Below are positions 57,167 through 64,000 of a DNA stretch of 64,000 nucleotides, piece after piece. How positions within the stretch are numbered: the stretch's first letter is position 1; each line of letters starts with the position of its first letter. Both the position numbers and the translations under genes were made by a program. The notes under the pieces were generated by a model that saw only the letters and a program-made list of their open reading frames with translations, made no database searches and was not told the DNA's origin. Source of the stretch: Botryobacter ruber (GTDB taxonomy: Bacteria > Bacteroidota > Bacteroidia > Cytophagales > Hymenobacteraceae); NCBI RefSeq assembly GCF_003347595.2, contig NZ_QCZK02000029.1, forward strand, positions 92,781 through 156,780, in the 5' to 3' direction.

Positions 57167-57496
57167 ATGCAGAAATATTGTTTTGCACTCGATTTAAAAG
57201 ACGACCCTGCGCTGATAGCCGATTATGAAAAGTGGCACCGGCAGGTATGGCCGGAGATTATCAGCAGTATCCGCGAAGCCGGTATCACCAACCTGGAGAT
57301 TTACCGTTTCGGGAATCGGCTGTTCATGATTCTGGAAGCCGACGACACCTTCAGCCTCGAACGGAAAGCAGCTATGGATGCCGCTAATCCGAAAGTACAG
57401 GAGTGGGAAACGCTGATGTGGAAGTACCAGCAGGCTGTGCCGGGTGCCAAGCCGGGCCAGAAGTGGGTATTGATGGAAAAAATCTTTCAGCTATAG
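57167..57496 (+). CDS. L-fucose/L-rhamnose mutarotase (RhaM/DUF718 family)
   Basis: I use the ATG at 57167, which gives 109 residues, the normal length of this family; longer frames run into the promoter and repeat. Family features are MQKYCFALDLKDDP, YEKWHRQVWPE (catalytic H24), ITNLEIYRFGNRLFMILE, MDAANPKVQEWETLMWKYQ and the C-terminal KWVLMEKIFQL. The cytoplasmic dimer interconverts alpha and beta anomers of 6-deoxy-L-sugars. Some family members in fucose clusters act on L-fucose, which fits the FucP and fucose-dehydrogenase-like genes here. The sequence alone does not separate fucose from rhamnose. Confidence 0.93.
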   Translation: MQKYCFALDLKDDPALIADYEKWHRQVWPEIISSIREAGITNLEIYRFGNRLFMILEADDTFSLERKAAMDAANPKVQEWETLMWKYQQAVPGAKPGQKWVLMEKIFQL

Positions 57497-57583
57497 GGAA
57501 AGGAATGGTGACTGTGGCAGCAGAATTTTTAGTGCCGGTTATACCTGTTTTTATTCTGCTGCTCCTGTCACCACTCCCTCTGC
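57497..57583. repeat. inverted pair of the dispersed repeat directly after the mutarotase
   Basis: The direct copy begins at the base after the stop codon (AGGAATGGTGACTGTGGCAG, 57504-57523) and the inverted copy lies at 57549-57583 (CTGCTCCTGTCACCACTCCC). The pair would fold into a stem-loop about 87 bases long and could end the transcript. Confidence 0.7.
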
Positions 57584-57810
57584 ACATCTGCTTATGTTGC
57601 CGCCGCATGCTCCCTGTCAGCTGGAATAAATAGAGTTAGATTCTCGGTTTTCTTTCTGAATGCGTGTTAGTCTACTTGATAGAACTAAATGTAATACCTC
57701 ACTCCAAACTAAAAATGGAAAATTTGGAGTATCGCTTCGGGCCGCATGGCAGGTGCCTTAGTCGCCTCACCGGAACGTGGAACAGAAGGAACAACAGGTA
57801 TATATAAATA
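57584..57810. other. intergenic region upstream of the BNR lyase gene
   Basis: No gene is seen. A perfect 8-base-pair hairpin ACTCCAAA/TTTGGAGT lies at 57701-57730 and could be regulatory. No promoter matching both consensus elements was found. Confidence 0.4.
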
Positions 57811-59160
57811 ATGAGAAAAATCTTACTCCTCGGGTTGTTGGCTGTGTGTGGTATGGCAGAAGCTGTTGCCCAGCAGACTTTCAGTATCTCTAAACTCAGC
57901 GAAGATGCCAACACCCGCTCTGACCAGCGGCCTATCCAGGTTGGCTTCTACGATGCCGGTGCGCACAAAACCTTTGTCAGCTGGATGGGAGCCAACAGCA
58001 CAGCCGTGGTAAAAGCCCTCGACCACAAAACCAATACCTGGAGCGCCGATAAAGTAGTCGGTAATTCGCCGTTTGTGGACAAGCACAACTATCCGGGATT
58101 GCTCAAAGGAGCCGACAACCGCCTATACGCTTTTTACGGATGCCATAACTCCACCATGAAGCTGACTATTTCGCCAAAGCCGCTGAGCATAGAAGGTACT
58201 TGGGAAGATAAGTATATCGAGGAAGCTAAAAATGCTTCTTACCCGGCACCGGTGGTAACAACAGACGGTACCTTTTATGTATTCTACCGCGACACCCGCA
58301 AAACAAACGGCTATGCCGACGACCGCCCTTACCAGGTAGTGAAATCCACGGACAACGGCATAACCTGGAAGCGTCAGCTGGTGATAGACCCGTACCCGCG
58401 CAGCACCGATAACATGCTGGAAATCTACAACGGCAAAGTAACCTACCAACCTGCCTTCGGCGACCAGAAAGCGAAAATCCATATCGCCTGGACCATTGCC
58501 GGCGAAAAATTAGGAAAGCATGCCCATGCCACCTACGGCCGTAACCTGTACTACGCCTACCTCGACCCGAGCAACGACCATATGTACAGCATCAGTGGCA
58601 AAGACCTTGGCACTACCATCGATAACAACGAAGCCGACGCGGAATGCATGGTCATCGATACCGGTATTCCGGAAAAAGGCCACATGTCGGGCCTGCAGGT
58701 GTCGGCCCACTACCGCGATAACGGGTTTCCTATCATTCATTTCGATAATGTAAAACAAGGCGGCTCCAGCTCTGCCACCTGGAACGGCAAAGCCTGGGTG
58801 GTGTCGCAGATAACACCGGCAGGCGGCGACCCGCGCGAGATAGAAAAGTTTGGTCCTGATTCGTTCCGGGTGTACCGGCCAAAAGGCAAAGAGATTGCCG
58901 TTTATAAAACCACCAACGGCGGGTTAAGCTGGGAACTGGAAACCACGGCTCATGTAGGGCAGCAGGTAGACAGGGTGCATGTAATCGAAAATGCGCACCC
59001 GGACGCCAAACTGCTCATTACAGAAGCAGGCGACGGAGAGATAAGGCAGGCCAACCGGGATGTATTTATCGGGAAAGTAACCGCTAATTATGAGCCTCCT
59101 TACAAACCAGGCTCTGCCAAAGCCTCCGGAGCGAGCACAGGTGCCAAAGCAAAGAAGTAA
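57811..59160 (+). CDS. BNR-type beta-propeller protein, PL24/PL25-like lyase candidate
   Basis: The 449-residue exported protein (signal ending near AVAQQ) is a seven-bladed-type propeller of the BNR_4 family, which includes the ulvan lyase families PL24 and PL25. H92 (DKHNYPGLLKG) and H112 (YGCHNSTMKL) are exactly 20 residues apart, like the two catalytic-site His of PL25 (from memory, H123/H143). Tyr/Arg-rich YVFYRDTR and DRPYQVVKSTDNGITWKR follow at about 156-187. The C-terminal tail is low-complexity (SAKASGASTGAKAKK). PL24/25 enzymes cut next to glucuronic/iduronic acid. No sulfatase is present, so ulvan is not the obvious substrate. Confidence 0.75.
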   Translation: MRKILLLGLLAVCGMAEAVAQQTFSISKLSEDANTRSDQRPIQVGFYDAGAHKTFVSWMGANSTAVVKALDHKTNTWSADKVVGNSPFVDKHNYPGLLKGADNRLYAFYGCHNSTMKLTISPKPLSIEGTWEDKYIEEAKNASYPAPVVTTDGTFYVFYRDTRKTNGYADDRPYQVVKSTDNGITWKRQLVIDPYPRSTDNMLEIYNGKVTYQPAFGDQKAKIHIAWTIAGEKLGKHAHATYGRNLYYAYLDPSNDHMYSISGKDLGTTIDNNEADAECMVIDTGIPEKGHMSGLQVSAHYRDNGFPIIHFDNVKQGGSSSATWNGKAWVVSQITPAGGDPREIEKFGPDSFRVYRPKGKEIAVYKTTNGGLSWELETTAHVGQQVDRVHVIENAHPDAKLLITEAGDGEIRQANRDVFIGKVTANYEPPYKPGSAKASGASTGAKAKK

Positions 59161-59202
59161 TCAAAATAAGTAGACCGATAATATATACCTGACTAACTAT
59201 TT

Positions 59203-60801
59203 ATGAAGCGATTAAAATTATGGAGTTTTCTTCCTGCCTTTCTGGCTGCTATCACCCTGCAGGCTGCTGATTTGGATATTACTAAATATGGGGCAAAAGG
59301 CGACGGAACTACCTTGAACACCGAAGCCATTCAGCGGGCTATCGATGCGTGTCACCAGAAGGGTGGTGGCAAGGTGATTGTACCGGCTGGTAATTTCCTG
59401 TCGGGAACAGTGGTGCTGAAAGATAACGTGACCCTGCACCTGCAGAAAGACGCAGTACTTCTGGGCAGCATCGACCTGGAGCACTACAAAAACCTGGACC
59501 CCTTCACCGAAGGATTAGGCATTGACGTAGGCTGGGCTTTACTTGTGGCTGTGGATGCCAAAAACATCGGTATAGAAGGCGAAGGAGCCATAGACGGACA
59601 AGGACCTGCCCTGAAAGCAAAACACATCCTGACCGACACCCGTGCCGAAGGTCAGCGCTGGGGCCTACGTCCGTTTTTGGTGCGGATTGTGCGTTGCGAT
59701 GGAGTGCGGGTAAACGGCGTTACGCTCAAATATGCCGGCGCCTGGACTTCGCACTACTTTCAGAGCCGTAACATCGACATCGAAAACGTTAAAATCCACA
59801 GCTTTGGCGTGGCCCACAACGACGGCATCGGGATAGACGGCAGCCAGGATGTGCGCATCAAAAACTGCGACATCGTTAGCGGCGACGATGCGTTGGTGTT
59901 CAAGACCACCTCCAGCAAAATGGCCTGCAAAAACATTGAGGTGTCGGGGCTGCGGCTCAAGAGCAACCAGGCAGGCATTAAGATGGGTACCGAATCGATG
60001 GCGCCATTCGAGAACATTAAAATCACCAACTGCCACATCTACGACACCAAAAACGGCGGCATCAAACTGCTGACCGTGGATGGCGCTCATCTTCGAAACG
60101 TGGAAATTTCAGACATCACCATGGACGAGGTCAGAACACCCATGTTGTTCAGGCTGGGCTCCAGGCTGAGTGTCTTCCGGAAAAACAGCGACACCAAACA
60201 ACAAACCGGTACCTTCGAAAACGTGGTTATCCGCAACGTAAAAGCAAAAGCCGCTGCCGATGCCCAGTTAAAACCACCATCCGGCATCCTTATTACAGGA
60301 GTGCCAGGCCATTACATCACGAACCTGACCTTAGAGAACATCCACATCGACCTGGCCGGTGGCGGTAGCGCCAAAGATGCACGGGAGGTAGTGCCCGAAG
60401 CTATAGACCAGTACCCGGAGGTGAAGACTTTCGGTCCGAAAATACCGGCTTATGGCGTATGGGCCAGGCATGTAAAGGGGCTGAAACTGAAGAACGTTTC
60501 ATTTACGCTTGCATCTAATGACCTGCGTCCAGCCCTGATTTGTGAGGACGGAATTGCGCTTGAAGTGAACAACTGGAAAGTTCCGCAGACGACAGGTGCA
60601 CAGGCTATTATCCGGTTAGAGGATGTGGCAGGCGCTCAAATCAACAAAGTAGAAGTGGCTGGAAAGGCAGAAGCATTTGTGCGTGTAGAAGGAGAGAAGA
60701 GCAAAGCTATTAAACTTCAGAGCAACAAAATTTCCGGCATGAAAAAGCTGGTGAAAGGCAAAGCGGAAGTAAAGCCTGAGGCAGCAGCTGCGCTGAAATA
60801 A
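59203..60801 (+). CDS. glycoside hydrolase family 28 (polygalacturonase/rhamnogalacturonase type)
   Basis: The 532-residue exported protein (signal to about residue 22) starts with the typical LDITKYGAKGDGTTLNTEAI. Catalytic regions are HNDGIGIDGSQD (D207) and VSGDDALVFKT (D228/D229), correctly spaced for an inverting GH28. The His-Gly motif of polygalacturonases is replaced by SNQAGIKMGTES, as in rhamnogalacturonase-type subgroups. The C-terminal YGVWARHVKGLKL is shared with the larger GH28-like protein. The enzyme probably hydrolyses alpha-linked galacturonic acid or a related linkage. It lies 42 bases after the BNR lyase gene. Confidence 0.92.
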   Translation: MKRLKLWSFLPAFLAAITLQAADLDITKYGAKGDGTTLNTEAIQRAIDACHQKGGGKVIVPAGNFLSGTVVLKDNVTLHLQKDAVLLGSIDLEHYKNLDPFTEGLGIDVGWALLVAVDAKNIGIEGEGAIDGQGPALKAKHILTDTRAEGQRWGLRPFLVRIVRCDGVRVNGVTLKYAGAWTSHYFQSRNIDIENVKIHSFGVAHNDGIGIDGSQDVRIKNCDIVSGDDALVFKTTSSKMACKNIEVSGLRLKSNQAGIKMGTESMAPFENIKITNCHIYDTKNGGIKLLTVDGAHLRNVEISDITMDEVRTPMLFRLGSRLSVFRKNSDTKQQTGTFENVVIRNVKAKAAADAQLKPPSGILITGVPGHYITNLTLENIHIDLAGGGSAKDAREVVPEAIDQYPEVKTFGPKIPAYGVWARHVKGLKLKNVSFTLASNDLRPALICEDGIALEVNNWKVPQTTGAQAIIRLEDVAGAQINKVEVAGKAEAFVRVEGEKSKAIKLQSNKISGMKKLVKGKAEVKPEAAAALK

Positions 60802-60853
60802 ATTGGCTGTATGCTGTAGTTATGTTCTGTAATGCTTATCTTAAGGAAACACA

Positions 60854-61387
60854 ATGAAGACGATAAAATGCAACGCCACGTGCCTCCCGCTGAGCCCAAA
60901 GGATGTATTGGAGCTGGAAGGTAATTACCTTGCCGTATCAACGAATTGGGGAAGAAGGGTGTACAACGCACTCCGTTCTGTTTCAGACCTGCTGCAGAAG
61001 TATGAAAAACTGGTGTTGGTTCTCCCCGCCAAAGTGTATTATCCGCTTGAGTACGTGCAGGGCTTTCTGCAGTATTGCCATTTTTGTCAGGTAAACTATG
61101 CTGTTATGGAAAGCACCGAGACTGAATATCCTGTTCCGGAAACGGCTTACTTTACGCTTACCGATACCGACCTGGCATCGCTGATAAAAGTGGCTGAAAA
61201 GCTTGGTCACAAATTGGGCGAGGAATGGGGGGTGCTTTCGCTGGGTGATAGTCCAATTAAAAAGCTGATGGGGCTCACGGTGATTACGACGGGCACGGAT
61301 GAACAGCAAATCCCTTTATATTATTCCCATCCCAGCTCTAGCAAAAGCGTTCCTGATGTGGAGGTTATCAGGAGAACCTCCTTGTAG
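60854..61387 (+). CDS. orphan effector-binding domain of a GntR/LacI-type regulator
   Basis: The 177-residue protein has no signal peptide and no HTH. Its sequence matches the C-terminal half of the Bacteroidota GntR-type regulators with a periplasmic-binding-like fold: WGRRVYNALRSVSDLLQKYE, LVLPAKVYYPLEYVQGF, YFTLTDTDLASLIKVAEKLG, WGVLSLGDSPIKKLMGLTVI. It ends at RRTSL like those proteins. The N-terminal DNA-binding part is absent and the start codon directly precedes the domain, so I do not see a truncated upstream piece. It could bind fucose or a metabolite and act with another protein, or be a decayed regulator. The assignment is from pattern memory. Confidence 0.65.
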   Translation: MKTIKCNATCLPLSPKDVLELEGNYLAVSTNWGRRVYNALRSVSDLLQKYEKLVLVLPAKVYYPLEYVQGFLQYCHFCQVNYAVMESTETEYPVPETAYFTLTDTDLASLIKVAEKLGHKLGEEWGVLSLGDSPIKKLMGLTVITTGTDEQQIPLYYSHPSSSKSVPDVEVIRRTSL

Positions 61388-61841
61388 GCGAATTTGGTTA
61401 AGAGATAACAACAGATAGGAGAATAGAATGGGCACATGGTGATAATAAGTAATTAAATAATACTCATTAGTATTTTCAACCTTCCATACTTATATTCTCC
61501 TCTTGTCATCCTGAAAGGAACTTGTGGGCAAGGAGCATAGGCAATAGCTATTGGTAAATTAATTTTTGTTCTCATAGCAGTTGGTAAGGCTTTAGTAGCT
61601 TTTGCAGCTGTTTCATTGCCGGAGTCTTTGTTCTTTTTGCCTTGATGCAAAAAGAACCAAAAAAATCAAGACCCTCCAAACTCACTGAACGCTCGAACAG
61701 TGGAGTGTCGAAAAGTGCACCTGGCAAAAGCTGGTGCCCAGGAGGTACTTTCTTCTTTACTTTTCATAGCAAAAGCTAAGGCAGTTATGGAAGGCAATTA
61801 ATTCGATTTGGTATAGTCTCTTGATTAAATAAAATCAGATA
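61388..61841. other. intergenic region with a strong hairpin
   Basis: GTTCTTTTTGC (61630-61640) and GCAAAAAGAAC (61647-61657) form a perfect 11-base-pair stem with loop CTTGAT. No gene is supported in the 454 bases. The hairpin may end the upstream unit or be a genome-wide repeat. Confidence 0.6.
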
Positions 61842-63380
61842 ATGAAAAACTTTGTAACGCTTTTAATAACTGGTGCCCTCGCCTTTTCGGCACAGGCGCA
61901 GACTGTTTCGCCTTTGTGGCAGGATTTTGTGGAAGCCAAACGTACCGGTAAAACTCCCGTGCTGCCTGACTTCTCCTATGCCGGTTACCACTTTTCTGAG
62001 AAGCCCATACCGGATGTGCTGAAAACAAAAAAGGTGTTTAAGGTAACCGATTATGGCGCCCTACCCAACGACGATAAGTTTGACGATGCAGGCATACAGG
62101 CAGCCATTAATGCTGCAGAGAAAGTGGTGGGTGGTGGAGTAGTGTTTTTCTCGGCAGGTAAATACCTGATTGCCCCCGACGAAGACAAAGAAAAACATAT
62201 CCGTATATCGAAGAGCGGTATCGTTCTGAAAGGCAGCGGAAGCGGCGCCGGAGGTACGCAGATTCACCAGGTAAATATGCGGGTGAACGGACGGCAGATT
62301 ATTTTCAAACCCGAAGACCTTAAAACATCCAGACTAACTGCTATCACCAAAGATGCTCCGCGTGAAAGTTTTTGGGTGGAAGTGGCTGATGCGTCAAAGC
62401 TGAAGGTAGGGCAGGATGTCGTGGTACAGCACAGAAGCGAAGAATACACACGCTGGTATTTCGCTCCCCTCGACCTGAAACCTCAGTGGACCCGCCTCGT
62501 TGGCGAGGATGGTGGCATGCAGATAAAAGAGATTCATAGCATCGAGAAGATTGAAGGCAAAAAGGTAAAGTTCAAAAACCCGCTGCACCTGGACATCAAG
62601 CTGGTAAAGTCTGCTCCGTTTGAGCTGCACACTTTTGCCAGCATGGAAGAATGCGGTGTGGAAGATATCCTATTTACCAGCAATTGGGAAAACTACCCGG
62701 AGGATTTTGTACATCATAAAAATGCCATCCACGATAATGCCTATATGGCGCTGGGCATGGAGTACGCCAAAAACAGCTGGGTTCGCAACTGCGAATTCCA
62801 CCACTGGAACGACGGCATCTTCTTCCGGGCCGGCTACGGCGTAAGCGTGCTGAACATAGCCTTCAGGGGCAAAAAAGGCCACACCTCCGTACACGCCCGC
62901 ACCGGGTATGGCGTGCTTATCAAGAACTGCTCTTTTAACGAGTCGCAGCATCACGGTGCCGGTACCGGCTACAGTGCTGCTGGTACCGTAGTAACACAAT
63001 GCACCCAGGGAGTAGACCAGAACATTGACATTCACTCGGGGCAGCCCTATGCCACTTTGTATGATAACATCAAAGGCGGTATATTTTCTAATCTCGGAGG
63101 TCCTGAGCCTGGTCACCCGAACCATGGAAAGCACCTGGTGCTCTGGAACTTTGAGCATGCCTCAACAAAAGACTTTAATTACAACTTCTGGGACATGACC
63201 CGCCGCCGGAACTTTACGATAGCACAGCCCATTCTGGTAGGCTTCAAAGCCAACAAGAAAATTACCTTTGAAAATGCCGGCATTCTTCAGCAGCAGGGTG
63301 AAGAGGTACTACCGGAATCGCTGTTCGAAGCGCAGTTGGAACTGAGATTAACCGGTAAGAACAGCACTGCAAAAAAATAA
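61842..63380 (+). CDS. right-handed beta-helix protein, paralog 4 (DUF4955-like, divergent)
   Basis: The 512-residue exported protein (signal ending near SAQAQ) shares LPDFSYAGYHFSEKPIP near its N-terminus and LPESLFEAQLELRL at its C-terminus with the three minus-strand paralogs. The middle differs. It keeps NDDKFDDAGIQAAINAAEK, GIVLKGSGSGAGGTQ, ECGVEDILFTSNWEN, NSWVRNCEFHHWNDG and QNIDIHSGQPYATLYDN, but has its own GPEPGHPNHGKHLVLWN block in place of GSGHGW. It therefore looks like a subgroup with the same fold but different specificity. Its place between the GH28 unit and FucP suggests it acts on the same backbone. Confidence 0.75.
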   Translation: MKNFVTLLITGALAFSAQAQTVSPLWQDFVEAKRTGKTPVLPDFSYAGYHFSEKPIPDVLKTKKVFKVTDYGALPNDDKFDDAGIQAAINAAEKVVGGGVVFFSAGKYLIAPDEDKEKHIRISKSGIVLKGSGSGAGGTQIHQVNMRVNGRQIIFKPEDLKTSRLTAITKDAPRESFWVEVADASKLKVGQDVVVQHRSEEYTRWYFAPLDLKPQWTRLVGEDGGMQIKEIHSIEKIEGKKVKFKNPLHLDIKLVKSAPFELHTFASMEECGVEDILFTSNWENYPEDFVHHKNAIHDNAYMALGMEYAKNSWVRNCEFHHWNDGIFFRAGYGVSVLNIAFRGKKGHTSVHARTGYGVLIKNCSFNESQHHGAGTGYSAAGTVVTQCTQGVDQNIDIHSGQPYATLYDNIKGGIFSNLGGPEPGHPNHGKHLVLWNFEHASTKDFNYNFWDMTRRRNFTIAQPILVGFKANKKITFENAGILQQQGEEVLPESLFEAQLELRLTGKNSTAKK

Positions 63381-63421
63381 CCTACTGTCCCCGCAAGACA
63401 AAACGCAAACCCAAATATTTT

Positions 63422-64000
63422 ATGAGCAATACAGCCCCAAAAGCGTCGCTTTTCAGAGCCGGCACGGCCTGGCCCTTTATTCTTATTACCACCCTTTTCT
63501 TTCTGTGGGGCCTGGCCAACAACATGACCGATACGCTGCTGGCTGCTTTCAAGCGCATCATGAGCATGAGCGACTTCCAGACCTCCTGGATTCAGATTGC
63601 CTTCTACGGCTCTTACTTCTGCCTGGCGCTGCCTGCTGCTATTATTATTAAGAAGTATACTTACAAAACAGGCGTACTGCTCGGGCTGGGCCTTTTCATC
63701 CTGGGGTCGCTGCTCTTTTACCCGGCCAGTATCACCATGGCATACGGGCACTTCCTGGCAGCGCTCTTTATCCTGGCAGGAGGTTTGTCTATCCTGGAAA
63801 CAGCGGCCAATCCTTACATTGTAGCCATGGGGCCGGATGCTTCCGGTACACGGCGGCTCAACCTGGCGCAGTCGTTCAAACCGATTGGCTCTATTACCGG
63901 GGTGTTGCTCAGCAAGCTTTTTATTCTTTCGCACCTCAACCAGTCGAGTGCCGAAGAGCGGGCCGCGATGGATGATGCGCAGTTGGCTGCTATTCAGTCG
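63422..64000 (+). CDS. fucP: L-fucose:proton symporter FucP (N-terminal part)
   Basis: The ATG at 63422 is followed by 193 residues that run off the right edge. FFLWGLANNMTDTLLAAFKR, an MFS-type first helix, is the FucP family signature. FQTSWIQIAFYGSYFCLALP, GLSILETAANPYIVAMGP and NLAQSFKPIGSITGVLLS are the other conserved segments. FucP imports L-fucose across the inner membrane. The gene lies 41 bases after the beta-helix gene. The Lys in SFKPIG stands where Asn (SFNPIG) is usual, a small difference. Confidence 0.95.
   Translation, partial: MSNTAPKASLFRAGTAWPFILITTLFFLWGLANNMTDTLLAAFKRIMSMSDFQTSWIQIAFYGSYFCLALPAAIIIKKYTYKTGVLLGLGLFILGSLLFYPASITMAYGHFLAALFILAGGLSILETAANPYIVAMGPDASGTRRLNLAQSFKPIGSITGVLLSKLFILSHLNQSSAEERAAMDDAQLAAIQS

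Noticed and set aside
553..57583. CRISPR array as explanation for the repeated motif
   Set aside because: Copies are kilobases apart, occur in both orientations and are not regularly spaced; no cas gene is present.
57811..63380. Ulvan utilization locus
   Set aside because: The BNR lyase candidate and GH105 would fit, but no sulfatase or rhamnosidase is visible and fucosidases dominate.
63287..63934. 215-codon minus-strand frame at the right edge
   Set aside because: It lies opposite the beta-helix end and FucP start; FucP motifs on the plus strand are unmistakable.

Overview
This window is one very large polysaccharide utilization locus (PUL) from a Bacteroidota bacterium. The SusC/SusD pair, the one-protein hybrid two-component sensor, the many exported glycan-degrading enzymes and lipoproteins, and the TTG-N22-xxxxTTTG promoter pattern all fit that phylum. 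An aerobic Cytophagales/Hymenobacteraceae-type genome (Pontibacter-like) is my inference and is not proven here. I see no rRNA, tRNA, phage, IS transposase or CRISPR.

Layout. (1) 1-3504: the tail of a GH29 alpha-L-fucosidase and two tandem DUF4998-type lipoproteins with lyase-like C-terminal domains, the first broken by a frameshift. (2) 4124-8362: a hybrid two-component system that probably controls the locus. (3) 9399-16069: SusC, SusD, a fasciclin lipoprotein and a surface glycan-binding-type lipoprotein. (4) 16626-36273, plus strand: GH2, GH95, GH95, GH31, an alginate-lyase-fold protein, GH29, GH88, DUF4861, GH3 and a fucose-dehydrogenase-like aldo/keto reductase. (5) 36477-56951, minus strand, in transcription order: a six-hairpin glycosidase, GH36, GH29, a GH28-like protein, a beta-helix protein with a discoidin domain, PL6, beta-helix, a small Cys-rich lipoprotein, beta-helix, PL6, GH105. 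(6) 57167-64000, plus strand: a fucose/rhamnose-type mutarotase, a BNR beta-propeller (PL24/PL25-like), GH28, an orphan regulator effector domain, a fourth beta-helix protein and the start of fucP.

How it fits together. Lyases and GH28 enzymes would cut a uronic-acid-containing backbone, and GH88/GH105 would remove the resulting unsaturated uronic acid ends. Five fucosidase-family enzymes (three GH29, two GH95) plus alpha- and beta-glycosidases would strip side chains. Free fucose would enter through FucP, be anomerised by the mutarotase and oxidised by the aldo/keto reductase. No sulfatase, rhamnosidase, arabinofuranosidase or carbohydrate esterase is visible. The likely target is therefore an unsulfated, fucose-rich, uronate-containing polysaccharide rather than fucoidan or ulvan.

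Two layers stand out beyond ordinary annotation. One is a family of four related beta-helix proteins of unassigned activity. The other is a dispersed intergenic repeat (at least 17 copies, often as inverted pairs) that sits only between genes, alongside other hairpin and MITE-like elements.
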